Shown here: positions 12,556 to 25,279 of the stretch, piece after piece
How positions within the stretch are numbered: position 1 is the first letter of the stretch
Layout: every line of letters starts with the position of its first letter
DNA from: Canna indica
Lineage: Eukaryota; Streptophyta; Magnoliopsida; Zingiberales; Cannaceae
DNA length: 64,000 bases
Assembly (NCBI GenBank): GCA_034359265.1
Contig: CP136890.1
Span: 93,645,501-93,709,500 of the forward strand
Direction of reading: 5' to 3'
The notes under the pieces: generated by a model
What the model saw: only the letters and a program-made list of their open reading frames with translations
What the model was told of the DNA's origin: nothing
The model's database searches: none
Position numbers and translations under genes: made by a program

Positions 12556-14362
12556 CCCTAAATTATCTATCTTACATTGATGCTACTAATACAATAGACA
12601 AACACATTGGTTCACGTCACATGCATTTTGTAATCAAATCTTAAAACTTGTGATTGTTTCTGTTCAAACTTGCAATTACGTATGTTTTTAACCCCTAATA
12701 TACGCCGAACAAAGGAAACATGGAGGAGACTTGTTCCGTTGGTCAGCGACCATCACAAAGTCAACAGTATTTTACAAATCAGTTGACTTGGTTAGTTGAT
12801 CTGTTCTAGAGAGTAGAAACTCGATTGCAAATATATTGACTTGTACGCAACTGAAGTTGGTTTTATATTTGCTTACATTGACCCTTGATTTGTATTCTTT
12901 GTATACTGTAAGGCATAATTAATAAAAGTATCCTTCAAAATGATGAAATATTTTCACCATATCTCATCACTAGAAGCCTGTCTTGCAATGTACGTTGATT
13001 AATAGTCTCCTCCTGTCACGCTCAAAACAGGTGCTTATGATATTTGTGGGGGCCGACATATGCACCTAATTTGTACAGGGAAAGATAAATCCTCCTTCAA
13101 CGACAATGGGGACGTAAACGGGTTGAGTCTGACTCCTGACTCGGTTGACAGGTCAGGTTTTTACCCTTTTGAAGTCTTTTAAAACTATAACTTCAAAATC
13201 TTGCTGGATTTACATGTTCAGATTTTCTTTTTCTTTCTAATAAGAATTGGATCAACGTGTTTTCAGATTTTGAAATAAAACACAAAAGTTTACTAGAATA
13301 TAAACATTTTGATACATGAATTTTCTATTTTAATATTCAAATTTAGAAAATAAAAACTTGTTTAAAATTCAGCACGCCCCCAAAAGGGAAGATTTTATTG
13401 AAAAAAAATCAACTTTTTGGATTCTTGAACTCCCTGCAACATCCGTAAGGAAAAAGAAAAGCTATCAAGAATAACTTTTGGTTGCTTGTTGAAATGACTA
13501 TATTCACCTATTCATATCATAGTAGAAAATTGTAGGAAATGTAAATGGCGAATTTAATTAGTACAATCAAATTCTTCTACTTTTTTAGATTATAAATTTT
13601 GAAATCAGGATGAAATTCAAATATGTTTAGTTAATTATATTTTAACCAATAAATATATATTTTTTGTTTACATTTTCCTCCTCTTGTGTTTTTAACCTGT
13701 TAACCGCGACATAATGATTAAATTCGGTGTCTTCCCGCATAGACCGTTATGGTCGGGTTATCGGGGCCCACTTAAACGAGGATGAAGGGCTGAACATCAC
13801 CTGCCAATGCCGCGACAGGGTCGACCTTATTTTTTTCAGCCGTTCGCGCGTGGCCCTCACACGTGGAGTATGTAGGAGATAAACGGAGATTGCACAAATT
13901 TCGATGAACCCTGTCCTTAAGCGGACAGCTGCGCCGCCGTCCCCATCGCCGGATCATCGCAGCCCCACAAATATAATGACCATATAACCCCTCCTCAAGA
14001 CAAAACTGGCCTTTTGAACTCCTCCTCCGAAAGGCGGTCACCTGTCGCGATCCTAGCCGTCTTCGAGGTAGTCCTCCGCAAGCCCTCTTGGAGCGGATCC
14101 CACTGTGTAGGCCCGAAGGACGCGGCGCGGAACGGGTCGCAGGGGGCGAGAGAAGGAGACATGTGTGGGCTCGGCGGGAGCGATGCGTGGAGGCGATGAC
14201 AGAGCAGAGCACGGAGCGGTGCAAGCTTTGGCCATGGCGGATGACCACCCCAACCCTAGGCCCCGACCTCTCCTCCCTTCCCTTCCTGTAGCCCAGGGGG
14301 GCGCACGCATTGCTGCCCTCCTTGCCCATCCTTCCCCCCTCCCGCTCCTGTTCTCCTGAAGG
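12556..14362. other. Upstream region of the LPA1-like gene
   Basis: It is AT-rich to about 13,680, then GC-rich from about 13,740, which is probably the proximal promoter and 5' UTR of the + strand gene starting at 14,363. Long open frames on both strands here (for example a 185-aa minus-strand frame at 13,772-14,329) are arginine- and proline-rich and show no family motif, as expected of GC-rich non-coding DNA. No TATA box could be fixed with confidence. Confidence 0.4.
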
Positions 14363-17300
14363 TTGGTGGAGATGGCGGAGGCGCCGAAGCTGCTCTACAT
14401 TGTGGTGGTGGACGATGGGGAGGACGAGAAGGAGGGAGGACGGCGCTTGTCATTCCGGTACACGCGGCCGGTGCTGCAGAGCGCGCTGCAGCTCATGGGC
14501 TGCAAGGCTCGTCACGCTTTCAAGGTTCGGCGGACGACCTTTGCGGCGCCTTCGTTTCGTCTCTATTTCGAACCTTTTCTTCGACGCTTCCGTTTCTTGA
14601 TTTCTTGCAGGAATTTGTACGCCGGTGTTTCTTTTTTAATTATTGCAGTTAAAAGAACGTGAACTTAGGAAAAAGCCTCCTCTTTGATACCTTCATTGTT
14701 CTTGGCGCATGTTATCCTTGTGCTAATTTAATTTTGATGTTGTGTATTGACTCAGCAAGATCTTTTCCAGAAAGTTATTATTATTTTTCGGTATTTTATG
14801 CTTTAGTAATTGATTAATTTTGCAGATTTATTTTTTAATTAAAGGAAAGAGATGCTGACATGCTATATCGAGAAATTTTAAGCAAAAAACTTTTACCTTT
14901 TGGCTTTCCACTGATCGAAATCTTTTGATCTAATTAAAACGTGTTCTTAATTATCGTTTTATATATACAGATTAGCCGAAGGGTGTTTGAAGTGATGAGA
15001 GATGACTACTCAAGCTGCAGTTTGCCTCCTGAAGAGATGAGCCCAGATGCCTGGAAAATCCTCTCCAACGACGAATGCCGATCGATCGATAGCGAGGGCT
15101 GGACAAACACGAAGAGTTATTTGACTCGAGAAAATACGGAAATGATGAGCACTATGCCTTTTGAATTATACAAAAGATTAACAACAATTGTTGTTTCGAG
15201 GCAATGTTTCTTAGACATCACCTGCGATGCCCTTGCACAATACAAATACTTCGGTCCAAAGCAACGAGCTGACTTGCTTCGGGCTTGCAGGTATACGCTG
15301 ACATCCATGAACTTACTGAATTTATATCAAATAAATTTGCATGCCTTTTGCATTTAACCAATATGAAGATGATTTTGCTACATGTATAGCTTTATAACTT
15401 AAGATTTTGCTGAAAGAAATAATTCATTTTGCCTTGTGAATTCTAAGTTTTTGGCATTCCAAATTTCTTGAAGGATTCGAGAAAGAAAGGAATCCGTAAC
15501 AGTTCTTTTGTGCGGCACAAGCGGCTGTGGGAAGTCTACTTTATCGTCTTTGCTGGTACTTTCGAATCATAAGTATATTCTCTTATTTCTGCTTTTTTCT
15601 TGGATTCAAGAAAAAGGAATCTGTGAGTCTGACTGTTCTCTTTGCTAGTACTTATTTATGCTGTGATTGCATAAGTTTTGTTTAAGTAGGCCCAGATGAA
15701 CTGTTACATGCATCCCAGTTCATAATTGCTGAATGAAGAAAATAATGAGATAGGAACAAAATAGGGGGAAAAAAAAGCTCTTTTAGTGCAGTTTCTCAAC
15801 CAGTGGATTGGGCCAAATTTGAAATGTTTAGTGCAGCTTCTCAAGCAGTGGATTGGGCCAAGTTTGAAATGATTTTGGCATTACTCATTCTCTAATCTCT
15901 AGCATGAAATAATTTAACCTTCTTTGCAAATAGAAGCTTTGAAGGGCAAGACCAAGTTGTACATGTTGACATTAAACCCAAATATGATCCACAAATACTT
16001 GTTAGAATTAAGCTGCTGCAATTAGCACACCATATTCTTATAATCTTATCTTATGTTGACAAATAATCAAATATCTTACAATCAAATATAATCCTTTTTT
16101 TTTTGTAAATTTTTCAACAGGGAGGCAGATTGGGTGTGACAACAGTCATTTCTACTGATTCAATACGCCATATGATGAGAAGCTACACAGATGAAAAGCA
16201 AAATCCACTCGTTTGGGCGTCAACTTATCACGCCGGCGACTGCCTCGATCCGGTGGCAGTCGCAGAAGCCAGAGCTAAACGAAAAGCAAAGAAACTTGCC
16301 GTTTTTTCGCATGCAAAGGCCAAGATAGAGGGTTCCGATGAAGCTCTAAATGAAAAACCCAAAACCCAATCTCATGGTATGATCGTCAAGACCGAGTTAA
16401 TTAGCAAAAAACAAATGGCTATCGAAGGCTTTAAAGCACAAAGCGAAATGGTGATCGACAGTCTCGACCGCTTGATCACTGCATGGGAAGAACGAAACGA
16501 GTCGGTTGTTGTCGAGGGTGTCCACTTGAGCCTCAATTTTGTGGTTGGTGCCTTTTCCTTCTCTGAAACATGCAATTGCAGTACACTGGATGATTGATTT
16601 CTAATTGATGTTCTGTATTTTCATTGGTAGATGGGGCTCATGAAGAAGCATCCTTCTATAATACCATTCATGGTTTACATATCGAATGAGGATAAGCACA
16701 TGGAAAGATTTGCAGTGCGCGCCAAATACATGACACTAGACCCAGCAAAAAATAAGTATGTCAAGTATATCCGAAACATCAGAACGATTCAGGACTACCT
16801 GTGTAACAGAGCTGATAAGCACCTTGTTCCAAAGGTAAACAACACGAACGTCGATCGGAGTGTCGCAGCCATCCATGCCACAGTGTTCGGTTGCCTACGC
16901 AGGCGACAGGCAGGAGAGCATCTCTACGACCCGACTACGAATACAGTGGGTATAGTGCATGAAGAATACAGGAACCAGTGTGTTGCAAATTCTCTTAGCT
17001 CCAAGGGAATGTTTCAGTTGATCCAAAGGAAAGGCTCCTCGAGGCATCTGATGGCACTTCTTAACATAGATGGATCTGTTGCCAAGGCTTGGCCAGTTGA
17101 GTCATACGGGAGGCCCTCCTCTGAAAACGACAGCGAACGATGCGTGGGAAGCCCCATGTATGGTCCCTTGCAAATTGGCAAGGCTGAGCCGGTTAACCTT
17201 CAGTTTGGAAGTTTTGGCATCAGCGCATGGCCGAAAGAATCATGTGGCACGAGTCAGACTGGGAGCGTTGATGACTTGAGAGGCGACGGCACTTATTCTT

Positions 17301-18488
17301 CTTGTTGTAGCTCTCCGCGGGCAATAGATCGACTCGACAAAGAGGTATGGTTTGAGCTTAGTTCAATAATTCCTCAGTTGATACATTGAACTTCTCAATC
17401 GAATTCATCCTAACATTTGTCCTTACTAATTTTACAAATACCCCAAACCACAGTTTCATAACCTCTTGACTTAAAATCTCAAAAGATGGGACTTTTGTAG
17501 TAAGTTATACACTTATGGTATGCTTGCTTCATTGGATGAGATAGAACTGAATTGGATATGGATTTTTAAAATCCGATGTACATTGAATATAATATCACTT
17601 TTATATACTTATATTCTCATTTTCGACTAATCTATGCACTAAACAAATAATGTATATTAATTCATCTGTTATCTTATTCTCCTTTATCTTATGAAACAAA
17701 CATATTATTGCTACGTGACATGTATCTTATTATTTCCAGCATAGGGAGGACTTGTTTGTGGCTGGTAGTGAAGAAGAAGAAGAAGCCGATGACCCACCGG
17801 ATGAGGACAGCGACTATGATCTGAGTGATGCAAGTCGCAAGGATATTGATGATGAGGTAGAAAATATTACTTTGATCTTTATCTATATGTGACATTTATT
17901 CCGACGATATTAGGAAATGGTACAAAGTAATAGAATGCCTTATGCAGCATAATATTCTGATGTGTCCAAGATTGCTTTGTTTAACGCCATGTTTTACTTG
18001 ATTTCCTTTGTTTAGTAATGGTATTTTTGGCAGTAAGTAGAAACTTCATTGTGCTAATCATTTTTGTTAGCTGTGTTGGTGAGCACCTCTGCTAATTGGT
18101 GTATGTTTCTCAGGTTGAAGGCTCTGTGGACGAAGACTCCTCCAAGTCAGATGACGAGTATGATGACTTGGCCATGCGAGATGGCCTGGAAAATGGTTAT
18201 TGGTCAGAGGATGAAAAGAAAATAGTAGAGGATGATGCGTCGACAGATGACGGAGATGCCACTGCATCAGAAAATAAGTACAAGCACGATCCTGAGCTCT
18301 TCTTGGATGGGCGAGGTATCGGACGCCCTTGTTCCTACACCCTACTTCCTGGGAGAAACGAGAACAGTACTGATGTAAGAGTGAAGAGGCGATCCTTGAG
18401 TGACTCCATTGGATTGCAAAACAGAAACCAAAACATTCCAATCCCAGCTGTAGATGTAGGGGAGTTAAGAGCACTAAAGATTTTGTAA
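14363..18488 (+). CDS. LPA1: P-loop NTPase, LPA1 (low phytic acid 1) family, 2-phosphoglycerate-kinase-like
   Basis: Seven exons by eye: 14363-14524, 14971-15290, 15474-15555, 16121-16543, 16631-17344, 17740-17856 and 18114-18488, all in phase, giving about 730 aa. A short N-terminal domain ([17 protein letters not shown], then [17 protein letters not shown]) is typical of plant LPA1 proteins. A Walker A motif, GTSGCGKST, lies near residues 175-183 and is followed by [11 protein letters not shown], the 2-phosphoglycerate-kinase-like part. The C-terminal third (exons 6-7) is strongly acidic, with runs of Asp and Glu, ending GELRALKIL. In rice, loss of LPA1 lowers seed phytate (family knowledge); the exact reaction in plants is not established. 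The first ATG in frame is at 14,363, and a second Met at 14,372 is an equally good start. The gene is convergent with the thioredoxin gene downstream. Confidence 0.88.
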
Positions 18489-18836
18489 TCACCCATAAGC
18501 CAGAAGCTTTCTTTTTCCCTTCTTTATGTTACTCGTCCCTAGGGTTTACCTCTTTGGTGTTTCATTTGGTTGCTCTGGATGATGAGAACTTAATAAAAGG
18601 TGGGATGAGTTTTTCTTGGTCTTAAATTCTCCTATTGATAAGAAAAGAAAAGAGCACATAATTGAGTTGGGGGGAAAAGATGCTTACTTGTATAATTACA
18701 ACTCAACTTCATCCTACAAGAGTATAATTCGTTGCAATGAATACTACTTGCAATTGTGGGAAACAATAGTATGGTGGGAGATATCTACGAAAACTGAGAA
18801 AGAAGGGGGAAAAAAGAGAAGAAAAGTTGCACCCGA
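18489..18836. terminator. Shared 3' region between convergent LPA1-like and thioredoxin genes
   Basis: Only 348 bp separate the two stop codons, so both 3' UTRs must fit or overlap here. An AATAAA at 18,592-18,597 on the + strand is a plausible polyadenylation signal for LPA1. No separate gene is supported; the open frame at 18,616-18,915 overlaps the last thioredoxin exon in the wrong orientation. Confidence 0.5.
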
Positions 18837-21800
18837 TCAATCGTTGTTCTCGATCATTTTTCGAACATCATCAATGACCATCCATGCTTTGTATCCAGCA
18901 ATTACCTCACCTTGAATTTTAGAGTCTCTCCACAGCTGCTTAAAGCATGAGTAATCAACAAGGTAGTTCGTAAAGAGCTAGCGGGCATTATTAAGGATAA
19001 AATGAAAAGTTAATACCTGTACCGTTGGCATCTTCTGCTCATGTTCCATGTTTCGAGAAATAAAAATAAAGGCATCAGTAGAGATGATAATGACTAAATG
19101 ACTAGTCTATTCTATATGTGAGTGTGGTGCAGAAAAGGCAATGTGTCGCAGTACATGCTTTAACTAACAATGTGATGAAAGGCAAGCTAGATAAATGCCA
19201 CAAAATACAGGGTTTTTCAACATCCAATTTGTAGATTCAGACTAACAAATGAAATGATTTGCTCTTTCTTGTAAAAACATACAAATGTCAATCCACACAT
19301 ATACCTCAATATCAGGCAAAAAAATCTAAAGGATTTGTTCTTCATCAAAATATATGTTACACTGGAAAGACCAGGCTAAAGATGGTCTATTATGTTTTAT
19401 ATAAAAAAGGATGGTCTATTATGGGCTTCATCCAAATCTCGTTGTGGATTTAGTTAAACAGCTTTATCCTATGGAATTCCCCATTTAACAATGGTATAAA
19501 CCATGTGCCTTATGTATAGTAAAAACATGCTCCGTAGCTATACAATATATGATGGACATTTTGTCATCATTAATACAGAGAATTCCACAACCTTCTATGA
19601 AGAACCTAATTGGGCGTACAGTTATTGTTGTCTCGGTAAGCACACCTTGAATGATACAAGATGATCTCAGCTGGAAATTTCCCATACAGTATTTCAAATA
19701 ATCAGTTACAAATTTCTTGTGAAATATATATGTAACAGTAAACCTAATATGATATCTCTATCCTTTGCAAGATCAGATAGTAGAAGAATCTACCTCATTT
19801 AGTTGGTACATCCTTTATGAATTATTACATGAACTATTTGAGATCAAATCACTAACTAATAGGTTCTTATATGGTTAATATTGGTTTACAAAATATACCT
19901 CACACTCTATGATACACAAATTGGTGTTCTCCTAAAATACCGTTTTCTGTGTCTTGTTTCAGGCCATTATCTGTTGGGTCAAATGTCTTTCGTTATGCCT
20001 TATCAAATTAGCTGTTTGTGATGTCAACAACTGGTATTTGATGTCTGAAAATGTTTATCGAATACCACACTGTTCAACAATCAGATTTTATAGATTGTTT
20101 CCAACCTTACCAAAATTTACAAATGTTGTTGAGGCAGTCTACAACTTCTGGATGTGGAAATAGTTGATAGAAGTTGGTTTCCGCGGGCTTTATGCCAAAA
20201 CAAAAGAATCCCATCAAAGAAAACAAAGGTTGACCAGAATAGGTTTAGGGAGTAAGAGCTGGTGGTTTAAAAAAGAAGTAGCAAAAGGTCCACTTTAGTT
20301 AATCAAGAACAACTGCTAAGCAGAGAAGAAGATTGAATCAAACAAAGGAAGTATATGGCCTTACAGTGACTCCAGCACGATTCACGAGCCTATGAGGAAT
20401 AGTGTTGACATCAATACTGTAGAACCTAATTCTGCAACTTAAAACAACAAGTCTGTAAGAATCAAGCAAATACATATGTATAGTATCAAGGAAACCATAA
20501 TGAGGATACTATCTCTTGGTTATTTTCACCAAGTATAGAAAAACACTTCTCACAAAGAGTTATAAAAATATTACATGGTCACAAGCACAAAAAATCATGT
20601 CTGGACAAAGCATAACGCACCTACTTTTACTTTAAAAAAGCCAACAGATATTTAGCATTAATTTTCAAGTTACAACGTAAATCTAAGGAAGTAATTCACT
20701 AACCTTGGGTAGTAATCTGCTGCCAATTTTTCCAATTTGGGTTTCAAGTATATACATTTCCTACACCAGCTTGCCATCCTGCAAATCAAGATAAACTCAA
20801 TGATTTAGTCTGAACAGTGCAAACATGATTACGTGAATAGGAACAATTATTAACATATATACCACGAGGAAGTTTTTCTCACAAACCAACTCATGAGACC
20901 ATACTACACCTGATGAAATTTCACATATCTCCATGCCTATATAAACAATTTGATCAACCCATAGGACATAGTTTTCTTAGCAATCTTGCAATTATATCTT
21001 AATAGGCAGGAACTTTATCATTATTTACAACAAACCAAATGCAAATATGTATTGAATCATTCTAAACATAATTAAATAAGTAATCTGGTAGAAATTAGTG
21101 CATTAAAGTATACAAAAAAGTTAAAATACCTGTGAGAAATAAACTTAAAAACAGAATAAAACCCCGGAAGATAAAAAAAGGTGAAAAAAATTTATGCCCC
21201 AACATTCCAACCATTTACCAAAGGTTGACTTCTAAGCTGGTTCTTAGTTTCTAACTGTAATCTAAAAGAAGAATCACAAAAAAGAGAATATATAAGAAAA
21301 TTCTATCTACTGATCACATATTTATTGATAAATGAAGAATCTTTAGGCACTATCTGAGAATGTAGGGAGAGACAACAGTCGAGGATTTTGTTCCTTGACT
21401 GAATCATGAAACCCAATTCAACATGTAAGTCATAACCGCAACCAAAAAATCAGATCAAAGCTAGGGTTTTTAACAGAAAAGTCAAATCCATTAGTAAGCA
21501 AACCTACAGAAAATTGAAATGAAAAGGGCGACGCAATAAACAGCTCAAAACCGAACCATAGAACGACGACCGGCTCCTCGAGCTGATGCGCCTCTGCAAT
21601 GATCCGATTGAACTGATCCTCGCTGACAATAGGCTCGAGCTCTACCGAGGTAGGCGGTTCCTCCGAACTCCAGGTTGTCGTGCCGCTGGCGGCAGCGACG
21701 GCAGCAACAGATGCGGCATCCCCGCCGATCGAGGCGATGCTGATCGAAGGCCAGGAAAAGGAGAATTTTTTATACTCGAGGCGGAGAAGAGGAAGAAGGG

Positions 21801-21888
21801 ATCGCCATGAGCGATGGTCCTGAGGGGAAGGCGGACGGTGGAGACTGCGAGAGGCGGCGGCGGCGGCGGCGACAATAGATTCTGACAT
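18837..21888 (-). CDS. Thioredoxin-like 3 protein with WCRKC active site, predicted chloroplastic
   Basis: Five minus-strand exons assemble in phase to about 196 aa: 21557-21888, 20704-20778, 20365-20431, 19017-19034 (18 nt) and 18837-18935. The N-terminus is Ala/Ser/Arg-rich without acidic residues ([18 protein letters not shown]), as expected of a transit peptide. The thioredoxin fold follows: [25 protein letters not shown] with the redox pair at about residues 116 and 119, [35 protein letters not shown], then KMPTVQ with the conserved cis-proline, LWRDSK, and the C-terminal helix [17 protein letters not shown]. The variant motif WCRKC in place of WCGPC marks the plant WCRKC1/2 group. The partner is unknown. 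Splice sites are canonical GT-AG. A repeat element begins about 130 bp upstream of the start. Confidence 0.88.
19017..19034 (-). other. 18-nt microexon of the thioredoxin-like gene
   Basis: AAG ATG CCA ACG GTA CAG is flanked by AG on its 5' side and GTATTA on its 3' side (minus strand). It encodes KMPTVQ, which joins GVT (exon 3) to LWRDSK (last exon) and supplies the cis-proline loop every thioredoxin needs. Both flanking introns are phase 0. Confidence 0.8.
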
Positions 21889-22014
21889 TTCCCAGAAGGG
21901 TAAATGAAGATGAAGTATAAATATTTGCTGTTGAAGTTGGATGATGAATTGGAAGTTTACTTTTGTGTAATCGCTTCCGTCTAGGGTCTGTAATGGATCC
22001 AATACGGTGAGGAT

Positions 22015-22495
22015 GAGGACACTAGATTATTCGTATCGGCATCGCATTCTATATTCGCACATTCATATTCGCTACGGATGTGAACATGGATATCCATATC
22101 CGCATCGCTTCAAATGCGGATATTCGCAACGCATTCGTATTCGTACCGTATTTAATAAAAAATATTAAAATAATAATATTTAATTAAAAAATCAATAAAT
22201 TATTAATTCATTGATTCAAAACAAATATATAATATACTTCAAAATTCATCTTGACATGAAATTATCATAAAACTCTTATATATATTAATAATTTATATGG
22301 ACAAAATAGTAATTTAAATACGCGGATAGACGGTGCAGATCCATAGTCATATCCGTATCCGTATCGTATCCGCGCGGATATAAGTTTTCTAAATCCATAT
22401 TCATATCCATATCCATATCCATTTTTACTCGTGGATATGGATCGGATACGGTGCGGATGCGATTTTTAGTTAGCGAATACGAATAAAATTACCAC
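22015..22495. repeat. Repeat of degenerate GGATAT/ATATCC and CGCATCCG modules next to the thioredoxin promoter
   Basis: Strings such as GGATATCCATATCC, ATCCGTATCCGTATCG and CATATCCATATCCATATCC alternate here. The outer parts are weakly inverted: TTATTCGTATCGGCATCGCA on the left and the complement of GCGAATACGAATAA on the right. The centre is AT-rich. This fits a small non-autonomous element. No duplication was fixed. Confidence 0.5.
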
Positions 22496-22675
22496 CCTTA
22501 CTTCCATCAGGTTCATTTATCTTTCTTTTTTTTATCAAAGATTTATCTTACATGGCAAAATAATATTTTATAATATTTTTAAAAAGATAAATATAATAAT
22601 AAAATATACTAGTATATATATTTAAGGGGGACCAATGTCAGGAGGCAATTGTCCCCCTTGTCAATACATTGGCTC
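22496..22675. repeat. Short AT-rich transposon remnant
   Basis: AT-rich sequence ending AATTGTCCCCCTTGTC...TTGGCTCTGTCACT, which resembles the CCGCCACT terminus of the element type noted at 4,012. It is too decayed to classify. Confidence 0.25.
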
Positions 22676-23720
22676 TGTCACTCTATATATGTCCTACTAA
22701 CTAGTACTAACATCTCACTTGAATAGGATAGTTTTTCGATCTCCAAAACATGTGTTAAATAAGCTATCTTAATAATCTTGGATGAATTCACTAATACATG
22801 ATTACATACCCATCACTCCTCAATTCATAAGATTATGATCCTTAAACTTGGCCACATCATCCACGATTTAACCCCAAACATAATACATACAACAACATAG
22901 CGGTTTATCAAAGGAAAATTAGGAATTAGACATGGGTACATGGGTGTGACATTTCACCAAATACTTAGTTGGCATATTTAGTCCACACCTTACCATGCGC
23001 CATAGAATTTCCACCTAGGGTAGTTTGATTCATCTTAACCAAGCTTAGGCCCTTCCCAATCACAACCTATCATCCTACCTTTGAGGGCCACGGAATAGAG
23101 GGTTCACCCTCCAAGTTAGGACCGCATACCCTAAAGGGCTCCTAGGTAAATCCTCCCCGCAATATTCAACCAAAAGCCATACCAATATATATCATATCAA
23201 GAGAATTAATCTATCATAATCTTAAGTCATCAAAAACGGTCCAAGAGCCCCACATTTAGGGTGAAAAAATTCGGTCCTAAACCATCCGCACCACCCTCAC
23301 ATAAATCGACATAAGAAAATCATCGAGAATTTCCTTAAAAGATCACAAGAAATCAAAACTTCGAATTTACTTCATCATTTAACTTGGGACTGCCTTAAGG
23401 GTGAGCAATCTCTAAAGTTTTAGGGTCACTCATCGCGAATAAAGCATCTACCTTTCTCTTAGGAAAATGCCTCGATGAACACCGAAAATATCGCGCCGAA
23501 AAGTCTCCGATCGCCGACCACCCTCAAGCCTTCCTCCTCGGTTTGTGTGCGCCTCACCTTGGGATGTGTGTGTAAACATAGACTTCCGTCCCTTCCCCGA
23601 AAATGCAATTAAATAATTTAATTTTTATTTAAGTGTCAAAAGACCAAACCACCCCTGTATACGAGTTAGCACCCAAACAAGTCCAAATTTCAGTTAGATC
23701 GCATCGACCGACTCGTGACA
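22676..23720 (-). repeat. Possible LTR-like remnant
   Basis: On the + strand it starts TGTCAC and ends GTGACA, an inverted TG...CA pair of LTR type. The interior is of intermediate GC content and free of long frames. The flanking 5-mers (GGCTC and TCCGG) do not match, so integration of this unit is not proven and the ends could be coincidental. Confidence 0.3.
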
Positions 23721-25279
23721 TCCGGCTTGTTTCAATAAGCCCAACATTAACTTAATAATTTCATTTGGCACGGGCCTAAGTAGTACCTCGGACCGCTGCC
23801 TTCGACGATCTCTTCGACTCGCTTCGATTCGACGGGCAAATGACTAATGAGTCTATGCAGTTTCTAAATCCAATGTTCGAATGACATGAAATTTATCTGA
23901 ATCATTTTTTATTTCGACATTTACTACGGTGATGTTAGATTGTTGCGTCCATGGATAAAAATGAGTAGATCTTTTCAATCTGTCAATTAAGTTAGGTCAG
24001 AAAGAATAAGAATGGATACACACACATTGCAATAGTTGGGGCACGTGGATTGTTCTGATGATGTGTGTGCGCGCACTAGCTAATTAGTGATGGAGTCAGG
24101 ACACTATTAATCTATTATGCATCCTGCACATGTCATTGATGCATAAATTATTTTTATTATCGTCATGGAAATAATTAATGTAATCTTATGTACGTAATTT
24201 TATTTTATTTCTCCCTAAGAATAATAAAAATTAATAATGTTAGACAAAGGCTAATAATTGAACATAGGATGCCTCAAAATAGACAGACGTCACGGTGATG
24301 ATGGAATATGGAAGATGGCCTATATCTGTTGATTATGCGGTACTAGGTTGTTGCCCGCTACATCAGAAAATTCAAACCATGATGTGACCGCTCAACAACA
24401 TAAGACACTATTTAACCTCCTGTTTTTTTTACTTATTTTATTATTTCTTTACTCTTACGTACTCTTAATTAATTTCGTTTGTCACACCTTATATTTCTTT
24501 ATTCTTAGAAATTTCAACCAAATATATATATATAGAAGCAAAAAAAATATCAATCTTGTTTAACCTAAACTTTTATTACATTTAAATTTTGTGAAATATT
24601 TATTTTTAAAAAATATGAGGGCCCATTAACAACAAAGTTGAGTTCTCCTTGTCTGAATTGGTGGAGACATGTATTATTACGTACCCACCCACCCACATTA
24701 TATATGACTTATATATAGGAGCTCCCTAATTAATTAATTACAATATATTGTTAATATTTTTAATAAATATAATTAATAAATGCCTTGAATGTCGAACTAA
24801 AGTTAACTATTCTTAATCGTAAAAGAGGGAGGAAATGCCGGGCTAATGTCGACTCTTTTTTTCCCTGTTATTATTGTCATCATTAGTAACATTTTGCTAA
24901 TTGACTGGATCAAGTCATCATCAGACTGATTTTGAAATATAATATCATTATCGGAATATAGCAATTGGGTTGATTTTTTAAGTATTAGTTAGAGTGACTG
25001 ATCTAAATAAAATCCAATCCAAATTAAAAATTGAGTTAATAAATACAATTATCTAGGTTGGTTCAATTAGTCAGGATAAGTATTTTGATCGGATAAAACA
25101 TATTTTTTGTCCACCTTTATGATATTTGATCAAATTATTTAATTTGAAAGCATGTCAGTGTAATATTTTTAAATATAGTCCAGGGTATTTTTTTATATGA
25201 CCTAAATTGAAAAGGTATTTTAAAAAATGATCTTCCTTATAAACATAATAAAATCGGGCCAAACAAAAAGATTTTTGGA
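23721..25279. other. AT-rich spacer with no recognised feature
   Basis: There are homopolymer and TA-rich tracts, for example at 24,420-24,600 and 24,730-24,780, and scattered short frames without family motifs. I see no RNA gene or clear repeat boundaries. Confidence 0.4.

Noticed and set aside
13772..14329. 185-aa minus-strand frame
   Set aside because: It covers the GC-rich leader of the LPA1-like gene and is Arg/Pro/Ser-rich with no motif; such frames arise by chance in GC-rich DNA.
22676..23720. Complete solo LTR
   Set aside because: The TGTCAC...GTGACA ends look right but the flanking 5-mers differ, so it is kept only as a possible remnant.
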